Positions 48,438 to 57,849 of a stretch of DNA of 64,000 bases are shown piece after piece. Below the pieces are notes generated by a model that was not told the DNA's origin, did not search any database, and worked only from the letters and a program-made list of their open reading frames with translations. This DNA comes from Peptoniphilus pacaensis. GTDB lineage: Bacteria > Bacillota > Clostridia > Tissierellales > Peptoniphilaceae. The stretch is taken from positions 62,001 to 126,000 of the forward strand of contig NZ_FLQT01000003.1 in NCBI RefSeq assembly GCF_900088125.1, written 5' to 3'. Within the stretch, counting starts at the first letter, position 1, and every line of letters starts with the position of its first letter. Made by a program: the position numbers and the translations under genes.

Positions 48438-50501
48438 TTAATTTTTTATGTCCAGAGAAATGCGTCCCCGTTCTTTGTCTACTTTTTCAATGACCACATT
48501 TAGGCGGTCGCCGACTTTCAGCAGATTATAAATGGCCTTATTCCCCTTGCCTTTCATTTTGGAAATGTGGAGCAGGCCTTCTTTTTTGACGCCAATGTCG
48601 ATAAAGGCGCCGAAGTCCACCACATTTTTTACGACCCCTTCCAGCTCCAGGCCGGGGATCAATTCTTCCATAGTGAGGGCCGATCGGCGAAGACCCACGT
48701 CTTCCGTATCGCCCCGGGGGTCGCGCCCCGGCTTTTCAAGCTCCTTGCGAATGTCTTCCACGGTAAAGGCGCCGGCTTCCCGAAGGATTTTCTCCTCGCT
48801 TTCAGTGAGATCTCCTTCCCGCAAAATCAACTCCGCCAAGGCGTAGGATTCCGGGTGAACGCCGGTGCGGTCCAAAATATTTTCCGCGTCCTGAATGCGC
48901 AAAAAGCCCGCCGATTGTTTAAAGGCCTTTTCCCCCAGGCCCTTGACCTTTTTAAAGTCCCGGCGATTTCGAAAGGCGCCGTCATTCTCCCGATAGGCGA
49001 CGATGTTTTTCGCCAGATTCGGGCCGATGCCCGCCACAAAAGACAAGAGAGAGGCGGAGGCGGAGTTAATGTCCACGCCCACTTCGTTGACCGCTCCTTC
49101 CACCACGCCCTGCAGGCGATCGTCCAGAGCCTTTTTGTCCAGGTCGTGTTGGTATTGGCCCACGCCGATGTGACGCGGCTCGATCTTCACCAGCTCCGCC
49201 AAAGGATCCTGGAGGCGTCTCGCGATGGAGATGGCGCCCCGCACGGTGACGTCCAAATCGGGAAATTCTTCGATGCCCAGCTCCGATGCGGAATAGACGC
49301 TGGCGCCGTCTTCGCTGACCACGGCATAGGCTACGTCTAAATTTTTCTCTTCGATAAGGCCCGAGACGAATTGCTCCGTTTCATAACTGGCCGTGCCGCT
49401 GCCGATGGCGATAAATTTCACGTCGTATTTTTTCACCAAGCCCTCGATGATTCGCTTCGCCTCCGCCGGCTTTTGCACCGGCGGCGCGGGATAGATGACG
49501 GCATTGTCTAAAAATTTTCCGTTTTCATCCACCACCGCCACCTTGCAGCCCGTGCGATAACCCGGGTCCAGTCCCAGAACCACGTAGTGGCCCAAGGGCG
49601 GACTGAGGAGCAGGGGCTTTAGATTTTGCGCAAAGACCTCGATGGCATCGGCCTCCGCACGCTCCTTTAAATCCCGGCGGATTTCCCGCTCCAGGGACGG
49701 AAAGAGCAGACGCTTAAAGGCATCTTCCGCCATGGGGGCGAAGGCGTCGAGCTTGTCTTCGGCGGGCCGTCTGATTTGGGTAATCATGGAAATCAGAGTG
49801 TCTTCGCTGCAAAGAATTTTGACCTTCACCGCTCCTTCCCCTTCGCCCCGATTCATGGCGAGGATATTGTGATTCTTCACCTCTTTTAAGGGCGCGTGGA
49901 AATCCTCGTACATGGCGTAGGCGGCGTCGGCTTCCTTGCCGCTTTCCGTGACGATTTCGCCCCGCCGCCACAGATAACTTTTCAAGAGGCGGCGCACCGC
50001 CGGGTCGTTGGAAATTGATTCCGCCACGATGTCGCTGACGCCGGCCAATATCTCTTCTCTTTCAAGGCCTTCGAAACCGTCTACCATGGCATTAAAGGCC
50101 TCCATGCTTTCATCGGACATGAAATTTTCCGCCAAGGGCCCCAAGCCCTTTTCTTCCGCCGCCGTAGCACGGGTTCTGCGCTTGGGTTTGTAGGGGCGGT
50201 ACAGATCTTCTAAGGTCTGCATATCCCAGGTGTTGTCGATGGTCTTTTTTAATTCATCGGTGAGCTTTCCCAGGCCCTCGATGGTGTTCAGCACCGTCTC
50301 CCGACGGTCCGCCACCTTTTCCAGCTCCTGCTTTCGGCTTTCGATTTTGCGTAGGGCTTCGTCTTCGATGCCGCCGGTGACTTCTTTTCGGTAGCGGGCG
50401 ATAAAGGGCACGGTGTTGCCTTCGTCTAAAAGTTTTAATGTGGCGTCCATAAACGCGGGGGCGATGTCGAATTCCCCGGCAAGAATCATTCCAATGGTCA
50501 T
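48438..50501 (-). CDS. tex: Tex family RNA-binding transcription accessory protein
   Basis: A 687-residue protein with the usual Tex order. First is the N-terminal helical domain (NTVPFIARYRKEVTGGI), then a YqgF-like RNase-H fold (VVLGLDPGYRTGCKVAVVD). Two helix-hairpin-helix motifs (FVAGIGPNLAKNIV, FKKVKGLGEKAFKQ) follow. The C-terminal S1 domain (about 612-687, LEGVVKNVVDFGAFIDIGVKKEGLLH) ends the protein. Tex acts in transcription-related quality control. GGAGGA precedes the ATG. Confidence 0.96.
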   Translation of the reverse strand: MTIGMILAGEFDIAPAFMDATLKLLDEGNTVPFIARYRKEVTGGIEDEALRKIESRKQELEKVADRRETVLNTIEGLGKLTDELKKTIDNTWDMQTLEDLYRPYKPKRRTRATAAEEKGLGPLAENFMSDESMEAFNAMVDGFEGLEREEILAGVSDIVAESISNDPAVRRLLKSYLWRRGEIVTESGKEADAAYAMYEDFHAPLKEVKNHNILAMNRGEGEGAVKVKILCSEDTLISMITQIRRPAEDKLDAFAPMAEDAFKRLLFPSLEREIRRDLKERAEADAIEVFAQNLKPLLLSPPLGHYVVLGLDPGYRTGCKVAVVDENGKFLDNAVIYPAPPVQKPAEAKRIIEGLVKKYDVKFIAIGSGTASYETEQFVSGLIEEKNLDVAYAVVSEDGASVYSASELGIEEFPDLDVTVRGAISIARRLQDPLAELVKIEPRHIGVGQYQHDLDKKALDDRLQGVVEGAVNEVGVDINSASASLLSFVAGIGPNLAKNIVAYRENDGAFRNRRDFKKVKGLGEKAFKQSAGFLRIQDAENILDRTGVHPESYALAELILREGDLTESEEKILREAGAFTVEDIRKELEKPGRDPRGDTEDVGLRRSALTMEELIPGLELEGVVKNVVDFGAFIDIGVKKEGLLHISKMKGKGNKAIYNLLKVGDRLNVVIEKVDKERGRISLDIKN

Positions 50502-50514
50502 GCTTCCTCCATTT

Positions 50515-50539
50515 AAAAAGAGAGGGCGAGCCTCTCTTT
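50515..50539 (-). terminator. Terminator of prfB
   Basis: AAAGAGAGG/CCTCTCTTT with loop GCGAG and a T-run on the minus strand, in the gap between prfB and tex. Confidence 0.88.
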
Positions 50540-50562
50540 CTATTCTTATATCTTTATTCCAA

Positions 50563-51672
50563 TCAGGCTTCCGCCTTGTCTTCCAAGTAGGCGTTGATGA
50601 AGGGTTCCAAGTCGCCGTCCATGACGCGACTCACATCCCCCACCTCGGCGCCGGTGCGATGGTCCTTCACCATGGTGTAGGGATGGAAGACGTAGGAACG
50701 AATCTGCGAGCCCCAGGCGATTTGGGAGTAGTTCCCCGCCAGGTCCTCGATTTTTTCCTTCTGCTCTTCCTCTTTCAGCGCCACCAACTTGGCCTGCAAC
50801 ATTTTCATGGCCTGTTCGCGGTTTTGTATTTGACTCCGTTCGTTTTGGCACTGCACCACGATCCCCGTGGGAATGTGGGTGATACGCACGGCGGAATCCG
50901 TGGTGTTGACGTGTTGGCCGCCGGCACCGGAAGCTCGGTAGGTGTCCACTTTAATGTCTTCCTGATTGATCTCCACGACGATGTTGTCGTCCAGTTCCGG
51001 ATAGACGTCGATGGACGTAAAGGATGTGTGGCGTTTTTTCGCCGCGTCGAAGGGCGAAATGCGCACCAAACGATGCACGCCTTTTTCCGATTTTAAATAA
51101 CCGTAGGCGTGGGGCCCGGAGATCAAGAGCGTCGCCGATTTAATCCCCGCCGTGTCCTCTTCCAACATATCCAGCACTTCCACGGAATAGCCCTTGTCTT
51201 CGGCATATCGCATGTACATTCTCAAAAGCATGCCCGCCCAGTCTTGGGCTTCGGTGCCGCCGGCACCGGCGTGAATGGAGAGAATGGCGTTGTTCATGTC
51301 GTATTCGCCGTTTAAAAGGGTTTGAATTTTAAATTCGTGGGCCTGTTTTTCGATAGCGTCCAGACTTTTTTTCAGCTGATCGTAAAGGCTGTAATCCTCT
51401 TCCTCTTCCATGAGTTCCAAGGTGACCGCCGCTTCTTCCATGGCTTCTTCCAATTCGTCGTAAACGTCGGTGCGGGACTTAATGGCGTTTTGTTGGCGGA
51501 TAATTCTTTGCGCCGCCTCCGTGTCGTCCCAAAAGCCCGGCTCCATGGTTTTTTCCGTCAGCTCACGGTTCTGTTGTTTCAAACCTTCGATGTCGATGCT
51601 GTTGGCCAGTCGCTCGACCAGCTCCTCTACGGATTCCAGGCGATCCCGATCCAAAAATAAATTTTGCTCCAT
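50563..51672 (-). CDS. prfB: Peptide chain release factor 2
   Basis: A complete 369-residue RF2 in a single frame. The stop-codon-reading SPF tripeptide is at 206-208 and the catalytic GGQ at 251-253. Most bacteria need a programmed +1 shift at CTTTGAC near codon 25. Here that place reads SIDIEGL (residues 25-31) in uninterrupted frame, so the autoregulatory frameshift is absent. It recognises UGA and UAA. It follows secA, the usual Firmicute order. Confidence 0.97.
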   Translation of the reverse strand: MEQNLFLDRDRLESVEELVERLANSIDIEGLKQQNRELTEKTMEPGFWDDTEAAQRIIRQQNAIKSRTDVYDELEEAMEEAAVTLELMEEEEDYSLYDQLKKSLDAIEKQAHEFKIQTLLNGEYDMNNAILSIHAGAGGTEAQDWAGMLLRMYMRYAEDKGYSVEVLDMLEEDTAGIKSATLLISGPHAYGYLKSEKGVHRLVRISPFDAAKKRHTSFTSIDVYPELDDNIVVEINQEDIKVDTYRASGAGGQHVNTTDSAVRITHIPTGIVVQCQNERSQIQNREQAMKMLQAKLVALKEEEQKEKIEDLAGNYSQIAWGSQIRSYVFHPYTMVKDHRTGAEVGDVSRVMDGDLEPFINAYLEDKAEA

Positions 51673-51689
51673 AGAGATCCTTTCCGGTC

Positions 51690-54428
51690 TTAGGCGTTTT
51701 TGCCGCAGCAGTGTTTGTACTTCTTGCCGCTGCCACAGGGACAGGGATCGTTGCGGCCGATTTTTTTCTCCGTGCGGCGAATGGGTTCTTGTACGCCGCT
51801 GTCGGGGTTCACGGTCTTCACTTCCTTGGCCACTTGCTTCCGTTCCATCTTTTCCGGGTTTTGAACGTGGTACATAATGCGCACGGTTTCTTCCCGAATG
51901 CTTTCGTTCATGGCTTCAAACATATCGAAGCCTTCTTCCGCATAGGCGCGGACCGGATCGATTTGGCCCACGGCTCTGAGGCCGATCCCTTGACGCAATT
52001 GATCCATGGCGTCGATGTGGTCCATCCAGCGTTGGTCCACGACGCGGAGAAGAACGACCCGTTCCACTTCGCGGAAGGCTTCTTCGCCGAATTCCTTTAC
52101 CTTGTCGGCATAGGCTTCCTTGGCTTCTTCCTTCATGAAGCGCTTGACTTCATCGGCACTCGCATCTTTGTGGCCGTCGAGGAAATGTTCGTCGAAGTCG
52201 AAAGCGGCGCGGCCGAAGCGGTAAATGCCTTCGTAGTCGATGTATTTTTCGTGTTTGTCGTTGACTTTCACATTGAAGTCCACGGTATCGTCGATTAAAT
52301 CTTCCGTCATGGAGGCGATGTCGCCGGAAAGGTCGTCGCCCTTCAATACTTTTTCACGTTCGGAATAAATAACTTCCCGTTGCTTGTTCATGACGTCGTC
52401 GTATTGCAAGACGTTTTTACGAATACTGAAGTTGTTGCCTTCGACTTTTCGTTGCGCCGATTCAATGAGGCGAGTCAAGATTTTCGCTTCGATGGGCTCG
52501 TCTTCAGGCGCATCGATGCCGTCCATGACCTTCTTGAAGCGGTCGCCGGCAAAGAGGCGGATCAAATCGTCTTCGGCGGAAATGTAGAACTTCGTGCTAC
52601 CCTTGTCCCCTTGACGACCGGAACGGCCCCGCAATTGATTGTCGATACGACGGGATTCGTGGCGTTCCGTACCGATAATGTGCAGGCCGCCGTCGGCGAT
52701 GACCTTTTCTTTTTCGGCGTCGGTTTCCACTTTGATCTCGTTGCGCAGATCGTTGAAGCGCTTTCTGGCTTCCAGGATTTCTTTGTCGTCGGTTTCGAAA
52801 TAGCTGTCCGCCGCTTCGATCATTTCCGGTTCGTAGCCTTCTCTGGCCATTTTTTCCTTGGCCATGTACTCGGGATTGCCCCCGAGGACGATGTCGGTAC
52901 CACGGCCGGCCATGTTGGTGGCGATGGTGACGGCGCCGTAGCGACCGGCTTGGGCGACGATTTCCGATTCCTGTTTATGGCGCTTCGCATTCAATACCTT
53001 GTGGGGAATGCCACGCTTTTTCAGATAAGAAGAAAGTTTTTCCGATTTTTCAATGGACACGGTACCGACCAGAATCGGTTGACCCGTGGCGTGACGGCGG
53101 GCGATTTCGTCGGCGACGGCGCGGAATTTTGCATCTTCCGAGCGGTAAATGGCGTCGTCCTGGTCGTCACGGATGACTTCTTTATTGGTGGGGATTTCCA
53201 CTACGTCGATGTTGTAGATTTCTCTGAACTCCGATTCTTCCGTCATGGCCGTCCCGGTCATACCGGCGAGCTTTTTATACATACGGAAGAAGTTTTGGAA
53301 GGTAACCGTGGCCAGGGTTTTCGATTCGGCACGGACTTCGATGCCTTCCTTGGCTTCAATGGCTTGGTGTAAGCCTTCAGAGTAGCGACGACCGTACATG
53401 AGACGGCCGGTGAATTCGTCGACGATAATGATTTCGCCTTCGTCCACCACGTAGTCGATGTCGCGGTGCATGGTGCCCTTGGCCTTTAAGGCTTGGTGAA
53501 TGTGGTGGAGCAGCTCCGTATTGTCGGGATCGGTTAAATTGTCGATACCGAAATATTTTTCCGCCTTGCCTTGACCGATTTCAGTGAGGGTCGCGGTCTT
53601 TTGTTTTTCGTCGATGACGTAATCCACGGTTTCTTCGCGGAATTCGCGGTTAAAGCGATCTTCCGCTTCTTCCGCTTGGTCCTTGATTCTGAAACTTAAG
53701 GTGTCGACGAAATTCTTGGCTTGGGTGTAAAGCTCCGTGGATTCGTCCCCTTGACCGGAGATGATTAACGGAGTACGGGCTTCGTCGATTAAGATGGAGT
53801 CCACTTCGTCGACGATACAGTAGAACAGTTCCCGTTGAACTTGATTTTCCTGATAGACCACCATGTTGTCACGAAGGTAGTCGAAACCGAATTCGTTGTT
53901 GGTCCCGTAAGTAATGTCCGCGCCATAGGCCACTTGACGTTCTTCGGGGGTCATGTCGTGGAGAATACAGCCTACGGTCATGCCTAAGAAGGTATAGACC
54001 TTGCCCATCCATTGCTTGTCACGTTCCGCCAGGTAGTCGTTGACCGTGACCACGTGGGTGCCCTTGCCTGCCAAGGCGTTTAAATAAGCGGGCAGGGTGG
54101 CGACCAAGGTCTTCCCTTCACCGGTCTTCATTTCGGCGATACGGCCTTGGTGGAGAACAATCCCACCGAGGATTTGCACGGGGAAGTGTTTCATCCCCAA
54201 GACGCGATCGGCGGCTTCCCGCACCACGGCAAAGGCCTCGGGCAGGATGTCGTCCAGGGATTCGCCGCCTGCGACGCGGCCTTTAAATTCGTCGGTCTTC
54301 GCTCTTAATTCTTCGTCGGTTAATTTTTGCATGGCACTGTCCAGGGAGAGGACTTTTTCCATGATCGGGCGGATTTTTTTAATCTCCCGATCGGAGTAGG
54401 TGCCGAAAACTTTATCTAGTAGAGACAT
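51690..54428 (-). CDS. secA: Preprotein translocase ATPase SecA
   Basis: A 912-residue protein. Walker [10 protein letters not shown] is near residue 100 and the DEAD-type [17 protein letters not shown] near 205. The preprotein cross-linking domain, the GRSGRQGD helicase motif VI and the helical scaffold follow. The extreme C-terminus is the zinc/SecB-type tail [18 protein letters not shown]. It drives export through SecYEG. The intact length and motifs show a housekeeping SecA1. Confidence 0.98.
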   Translation of the reverse strand: MSLLDKVFGTYSDREIKKIRPIMEKVLSLDSAMQKLTDEELRAKTDEFKGRVAGGESLDDILPEAFAVVREAADRVLGMKHFPVQILGGIVLHQGRIAEMKTGEGKTLVATLPAYLNALAGKGTHVVTVNDYLAERDKQWMGKVYTFLGMTVGCILHDMTPEERQVAYGADITYGTNNEFGFDYLRDNMVVYQENQVQRELFYCIVDEVDSILIDEARTPLIISGQGDESTELYTQAKNFVDTLSFRIKDQAEEAEDRFNREFREETVDYVIDEKQKTATLTEIGQGKAEKYFGIDNLTDPDNTELLHHIHQALKAKGTMHRDIDYVVDEGEIIIVDEFTGRLMYGRRYSEGLHQAIEAKEGIEVRAESKTLATVTFQNFFRMYKKLAGMTGTAMTEESEFREIYNIDVVEIPTNKEVIRDDQDDAIYRSEDAKFRAVADEIARRHATGQPILVGTVSIEKSEKLSSYLKKRGIPHKVLNAKRHKQESEIVAQAGRYGAVTIATNMAGRGTDIVLGGNPEYMAKEKMAREGYEPEMIEAADSYFETDDKEILEARKRFNDLRNEIKVETDAEKEKVIADGGLHIIGTERHESRRIDNQLRGRSGRQGDKGSTKFYISAEDDLIRLFAGDRFKKVMDGIDAPEDEPIEAKILTRLIESAQRKVEGNNFSIRKNVLQYDDVMNKQREVIYSEREKVLKGDDLSGDIASMTEDLIDDTVDFNVKVNDKHEKYIDYEGIYRFGRAAFDFDEHFLDGHKDASADEVKRFMKEEAKEAYADKVKEFGEEAFREVERVVLLRVVDQRWMDHIDAMDQLRQGIGLRAVGQIDPVRAYAEEGFDMFEAMNESIREETVRIMYHVQNPEKMERKQVAKEVKTVNPDSGVQEPIRRTEKKIGRNDPCPCGSGKKYKHCCGKNA

Positions 54429-54507
54429 TTATACACGTTCCTTTCACTAACTTTTTATTTTAACAAATTCGGCTCATTCTCGCAATAAATGGGAGATATT
54501 TCATCGT

Positions 54508-54759
54508 TTATACACTTTCATCCTCCCCGATCTCTTCCGTCGGTTGGTGATGGACGATGGCCACCATTTTTTCGCCTTCTTTTATTTTCCTGACCCGCTT
54601 TTCGAAATCCATGCGGGCCATCCATATGGTGCGGTCGCATCCCATGCAGGCCAGTTTAATATCCACCCCGGTCCGCAAAATCTTCCACAGATTTTCGCCG
54701 CAGGGATGGCCCTTCTTCAGGGTCACCACGTCGCCTTCTTCGTAATACAGTCGGTTCAT
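54508..54759 (-). CDS. DUF951 small protein
   Basis: An 83-residue protein with the DUF951 signature: YYEEGDVVTLKKGHPCGENLWKILRTGVDIKLACMGCDRTIW. Conserved Cys in HPCG and CMGC could bind zinc. The family has no proven function and often lies beside mscS genes, as here, where the two overlap by ATGA. Confidence 0.9.
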   Translation of the reverse strand: MNRLYYEEGDVVTLKKGHPCGENLWKILRTGVDIKLACMGCDRTIWMARMDFEKRVRKIKEGEKMVAIVHHQPTEEIGEDESV

Positions 54760-55595
54760 TGCAACTCTCCTTTAGAGGGGACTCCCTCGTAACGGGCGAT
54801 GGGAATATTTACATCCGCCTCGTTCATGGCCTTGGCGATGGCCTTCCTTAGATCGTACTCCAGTTCAAATTGATTGTGGGCATCGTCCCAAGCGACGACG
54901 GTAATTTCGTAGCCGTTGGGAATAAAATTCGTCACGCCCCACACATCGGATTCGGACTTGGGGTATTTTTCACGCAGGCTCTTTGCCGCCCCGTCGATCA
55001 CGGTGATGGCGCGGTCGGGATCTTCCGACCGGTCGATGGGCACCACGACCTTGGCTCGCTTGCGCCCCCGCCCCTCGTTGGTGACGATGCGAATGGCGGA
55101 ATTGGGAATGGTGTGCAGGGCGCCGCCGAAATCGCGAATCACCGTGGCGCGAAAGCCCAGGGATTCCACATAGCCCTTCGTGTCGGCACACTCCACGTAT
55201 TCCCCCACGGCGAATTGATCGTCGAAAATAATAAAGAAGCCATTGAGGAAATCTTTAATAATTTCCTGCGCCCCCATGGCCAGAGCCAGGGAACCGATCC
55301 CCGCCGTGGCAAGGAGGGCCGATGTGTTGATGCGGCACAGATTTAAAAAGATCACCAGGCACACGCCGTAGATGGCGTATTTCGATGCATTGCCCGCCAG
55401 GCGGGTCAAGGTAATGATACGGCGCTTGTTTCGCACCGCTTTTTTCTCGCGATTAGCGATGTATTTCGCGAGGGCCCTGCCGATGAGGCTCACCGCGATG
55501 CGCGCGGCAAAAAAGAGCAGAATCCCCGCGATAATAATGCCGGGTATGCTTAATTTCCCCGGCGATGAAAATAAAAAGGCTTTCACTTCAGCCAT
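54756..55595 (-). CDS. MscS-type mechanosensitive channel
   Basis: A 279-residue protein with three N-terminal membrane helices. The third, pore-lining, helix contains LLATAGIGSLALAMGAQEIIKDFLNG. It is followed by the beta domain (FAVGEYVECADTKGYVESLGFRATVIRDFGG) and a C-terminal alpha/beta domain. It opens under membrane tension to release solutes in hypo-osmotic shock, opposite in effect to the osmoprotectant importer in this window. Confidence 0.94.
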   Translation of the reverse strand: MAEVKAFLFSSPGKLSIPGIIIAGILLFFAARIAVSLIGRALAKYIANREKKAVRNKRRIITLTRLAGNASKYAIYGVCLVIFLNLCRINTSALLATAGIGSLALAMGAQEIIKDFLNGFFIIFDDQFAVGEYVECADTKGYVESLGFRATVIRDFGGALHTIPNSAIRIVTNEGRGRKRAKVVVPIDRSEDPDRAITVIDGAAKSLREKYPKSESDVWGVTNFIPNGYEITVVAWDDAHNQFELEYDLRKAIAKAMNEADVNIPIARYEGVPSKGELQ

Positions 55596-55611
55596 AGAAA
55601 CTCCAGTCTAA

Positions 55612-56682
55612 TTACTCCGTGTGTTTTAATTCCTGAATTTTGTTTTTGCTCAAAGACAGATGGGGCTTTAAGCGATAAAAAGCCAAGTGCTTGTGCTCGT
55701 AAGCCGCCACATAGCCGTCTTTTAAAATGAGCTTTTCCTGATTGTCGTCGAAGCGAATGTGATAGGGCGCGGCGGAAGTGGGCCGGGATAAAATTTCCCG
55801 ATTGCCGTAGGCAAAGAGCCCCTCTTTCATCACCGCCAAACGATCCACATTGGCTTCCATAAGATAGTGCTTCTTTTCCCTGAGCTTGGAGTCGTAGACG
55901 CTGAGCAGACCGCTGTGAAGGGAATAGAGGCGATTGTTGTACATGGCCACGTCGGAAAGGATCGGCGTCTTTTCCGTTATCATTTCCTTGTCCAGACCAT
56001 ACAAATGCTTTTCCGTCAGCACCACGGGATACTTGCCCATGACGATGCGCATGGCCACTTCCATGGGAAACTCCGCGCTCTCCATGGCGCCGGGATCGGC
56101 TTTACCCGACTGCCTGTAGACCGTGGTCTTGTAGCCGTTGGCCGCATTGGAAAGTTCCGTGACCACGAAAGATTTCCGCGAATCGAATCTGTAATCCAAA
56201 ATGTAATTTTTCGTTTGAAAGACTTCGGACAAACTGCCCCCGTCGGAAGCCACGTAAAGTTTTTCGCCGTCGTCGTAGCGGCAATGGAATATGCGCGTGC
56301 CGTTTTGGACACAGGCGTTAAACAGATCGCCGTCCAAATGGTAGGACTGCTTTTCCTTGCCGTCTTCGCCGAAGACCGCCACCTTGTCCACGTCTTTGTC
56401 GTAGAGCATGGCATCGGACTCGCCGAAAAACGCCTTCTGCCCTTCCCCTAAACGGTCCACTACTTTCTTTCGCTGTTGCTTGTCGTAAAAAATCAAACGG
56501 TCGCCGTCGAAGGTGGCGAGGACGCCGCCTTTTAAAATGCCCATGGCGGTGATTTCCTGATTGGTCTTCGTTTGAAATAAAGTTTCGGCCTTGTAGGGAA
56601 GGAGCGTCTTGCCTTTGATTCCCAAGAGGGCGACGCTTATAATAATAAGAAAGAGGAGCATCCTCTTTTTAAATTTTCTCAT
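55612..56682 (-). CDS. DUF5711-like membrane-anchored beta-propeller protein
   Basis: The start is the ATG at 56682 (MRKFKKRMLLFLIIIS) after TGGAGGA. The 356-residue protein has one N-terminal membrane anchor. A series of beta-rich repeats follows (LIFYDKQQRKKVVD, YDKDVDKVAVFGEDG, LYSLHSGLLSVYDSK and others), suggesting an extracellular beta propeller. This fits DUF5711 proteins, which are often next to MscS genes in Clostridia. The function is unknown. It precedes mscS on the same strand, 16 bp apart. Confidence 0.7.
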   Translation of the reverse strand: MRKFKKRMLLFLIIISVALLGIKGKTLLPYKAETLFQTKTNQEITAMGILKGGVLATFDGDRLIFYDKQQRKKVVDRLGEGQKAFFGESDAMLYDKDVDKVAVFGEDGKEKQSYHLDGDLFNACVQNGTRIFHCRYDDGEKLYVASDGGSLSEVFQTKNYILDYRFDSRKSFVVTELSNAANGYKTTVYRQSGKADPGAMESAEFPMEVAMRIVMGKYPVVLTEKHLYGLDKEMITEKTPILSDVAMYNNRLYSLHSGLLSVYDSKLREKKHYLMEANVDRLAVMKEGLFAYGNREILSRPTSAAPYHIRFDDNQEKLILKDGYVAAYEHKHLAFYRLKPHLSLSKNKIQELKHTE

Positions 56683-56739
56683 AAATTCCTCCAGAACCAT
56701 TATAACCAATGGAAAGAGAGTTGGAAAGGCGGATAAACC

Positions 56740-57465
56740 GTGTTATTAAGAGATTCCCGCGGGATACGCTTCGCCGTGTCCCAAAAGCCCTATGATTTTC
56801 GCGCCTCCCTCGGCGGCGATCACCTGCGAAAAGACACCGAAGGCTTCTTAAATGAATTGCAAGTTCATGCTCGCGCCGTTTACTTTATGAATCAAACCCA
56901 TTCCGATCACGTGGCTTTCATCGACGGCGAGCAATCAGGCGACGACTACTTCGGCTACCGCATCGTGACCGACACCGACGCCATGGTGACGAATGAAAAG
57001 CACGTGGCCCTCGTCAGTCGCATCTCCGACTGCACGCCGGTGCTTCTTTACGACCCCGCGAAAGAAGCCATGGCGTGCATCCACTCAGGCTGGCGCTCCA
57101 CGGTGAAAAAGCTGCCCGCAAAGGCCCTGGCCGCCATGGAGGCACATTACGGCACGGATCCCGAGGACGTGCTGGCCTTTATCGGCCCCTGCATCGGCCC
57201 CGACAGCTTTCAGGTGGGCAAGGAAGTGAGCGCCCTGTGGCGGGAGGCCTTCTCTTTCGCAGAGAACGTCATTCGCCCCGACGACGATGACCACGACTTG
57301 ATCGACATGAAAAGAACCAACGCAGGAATGCTTGAAGAGGCCGGGGTCCGCGCGGAAAATATTACCGTGGATCCCGCGGACACCTTCACCGATCCCCGCT
57401 ACCATTCCTATCGCCTGAGCGCACCGGAATACGGGAGCAATGCTTTGTTTGCCATTCTCGTGTAA
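56740..57465 (+). CDS. pgeF: Peptidoglycan editing factor PgeF (YfiH/CNF1 fold)
   Basis: A 241-residue protein from a GTG at 56740, preceded by AAAGGCGG. The family motifs are present: NQTHSDHV and ADAMVT-type DTDAMVTN, then ISDCTPVLLYDP with the catalytic Cys, CIHSGWRST with the His, and IGPCIGPDSFQV. PgeF removes wrongly incorporated residues from peptidoglycan precursors and also has purine-nucleoside activity in some members. It is a single plus-strand gene before tRNA-Ala. Confidence 0.94.
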   Translation: MLLRDSRGIRFAVSQKPYDFRASLGGDHLRKDTEGFLNELQVHARAVYFMNQTHSDHVAFIDGEQSGDDYFGYRIVTDTDAMVTNEKHVALVSRISDCTPVLLYDPAKEAMACIHSGWRSTVKKLPAKALAAMEAHYGTDPEDVLAFIGPCIGPDSFQVGKEVSALWREAFSFAENVIRPDDDDHDLIDMKRTNAGMLEEAGVRAENITVDPADTFTDPRYHSYRLSAPEYGSNALFAILV

Positions 57466-57472
57466 AAAAGAC

Positions 57473-57501
57473 TTGACATTTTTCTTCTATCCCCGTATAC
57501 T
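57473..57501 (+). promoter_or_regulatory. Promoter of tRNA-Ala
   Basis: TTGACA (57473-57478), 17-bp spacer, TATACT (57496-57501). Confidence 0.9.
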
Positions 57502-57519
57502 AATCAAGAACTCAATTGC

Positions 57520-57595
<76 letters not shown>

Positions 57596-57596
57596 A

Positions 57597-57620
57597 AGTC
57601 GCCTTAGGGCGGCTTTTTTT
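57597..57620 (+). terminator. Terminator of tRNA-Ala
   Basis: AGTCGCC-TTAG-GGCGGCT followed by a T7 run. Confidence 0.9.
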
Positions 57621-57639
57621 ATTGCCTTTTTACAAATAG

Positions 57640-57750
57640 TTAAATTTATGAGAACAAAACGCTATATTTGATACATTTTAACGGAACAGCCGCTTAAGGT
57701 ACGAAACTCATACTCAGGGGTACAAAAATGAGCAAAGGGTACGAAAACTA
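57640..57750. mobile_element. Possible end of an IS21-type element
   Basis: Three direct repeats GGTAC(G/A)AAA at 57698-57706, 57719-57727 and 57738-57746 are spaced 21 and 19 bp. Multiple terminal repeats of about this spacing and sequence mark the ends of IS21-family elements. No transposase frame is left. The spot is the border between tRNA-Ala and the second transporter island. Confidence 0.4.
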
Positions 57751-57768
57751 ATGCGCTAACCCTACAAC

Positions 57769-57812
57769 AAAAGGGACTGACTGCAAACATAAGCATGCAG
57801 GAGTCCCCTTTT
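57769..57812 (-). terminator. Terminator of the right-hand transporter operon
   Basis: AAAAGGGACT (57769-57778) pairs with AGTCCCCTTTT (57802-57812) with one bulge, and the inner CTGCA/TGCAG extends the stem. A T-run follows on the minus strand. Confidence 0.8.
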
Positions 57813-57849
57813 CATAATAATTGGAGTTGCTAAATTAAAATAAACTTGT

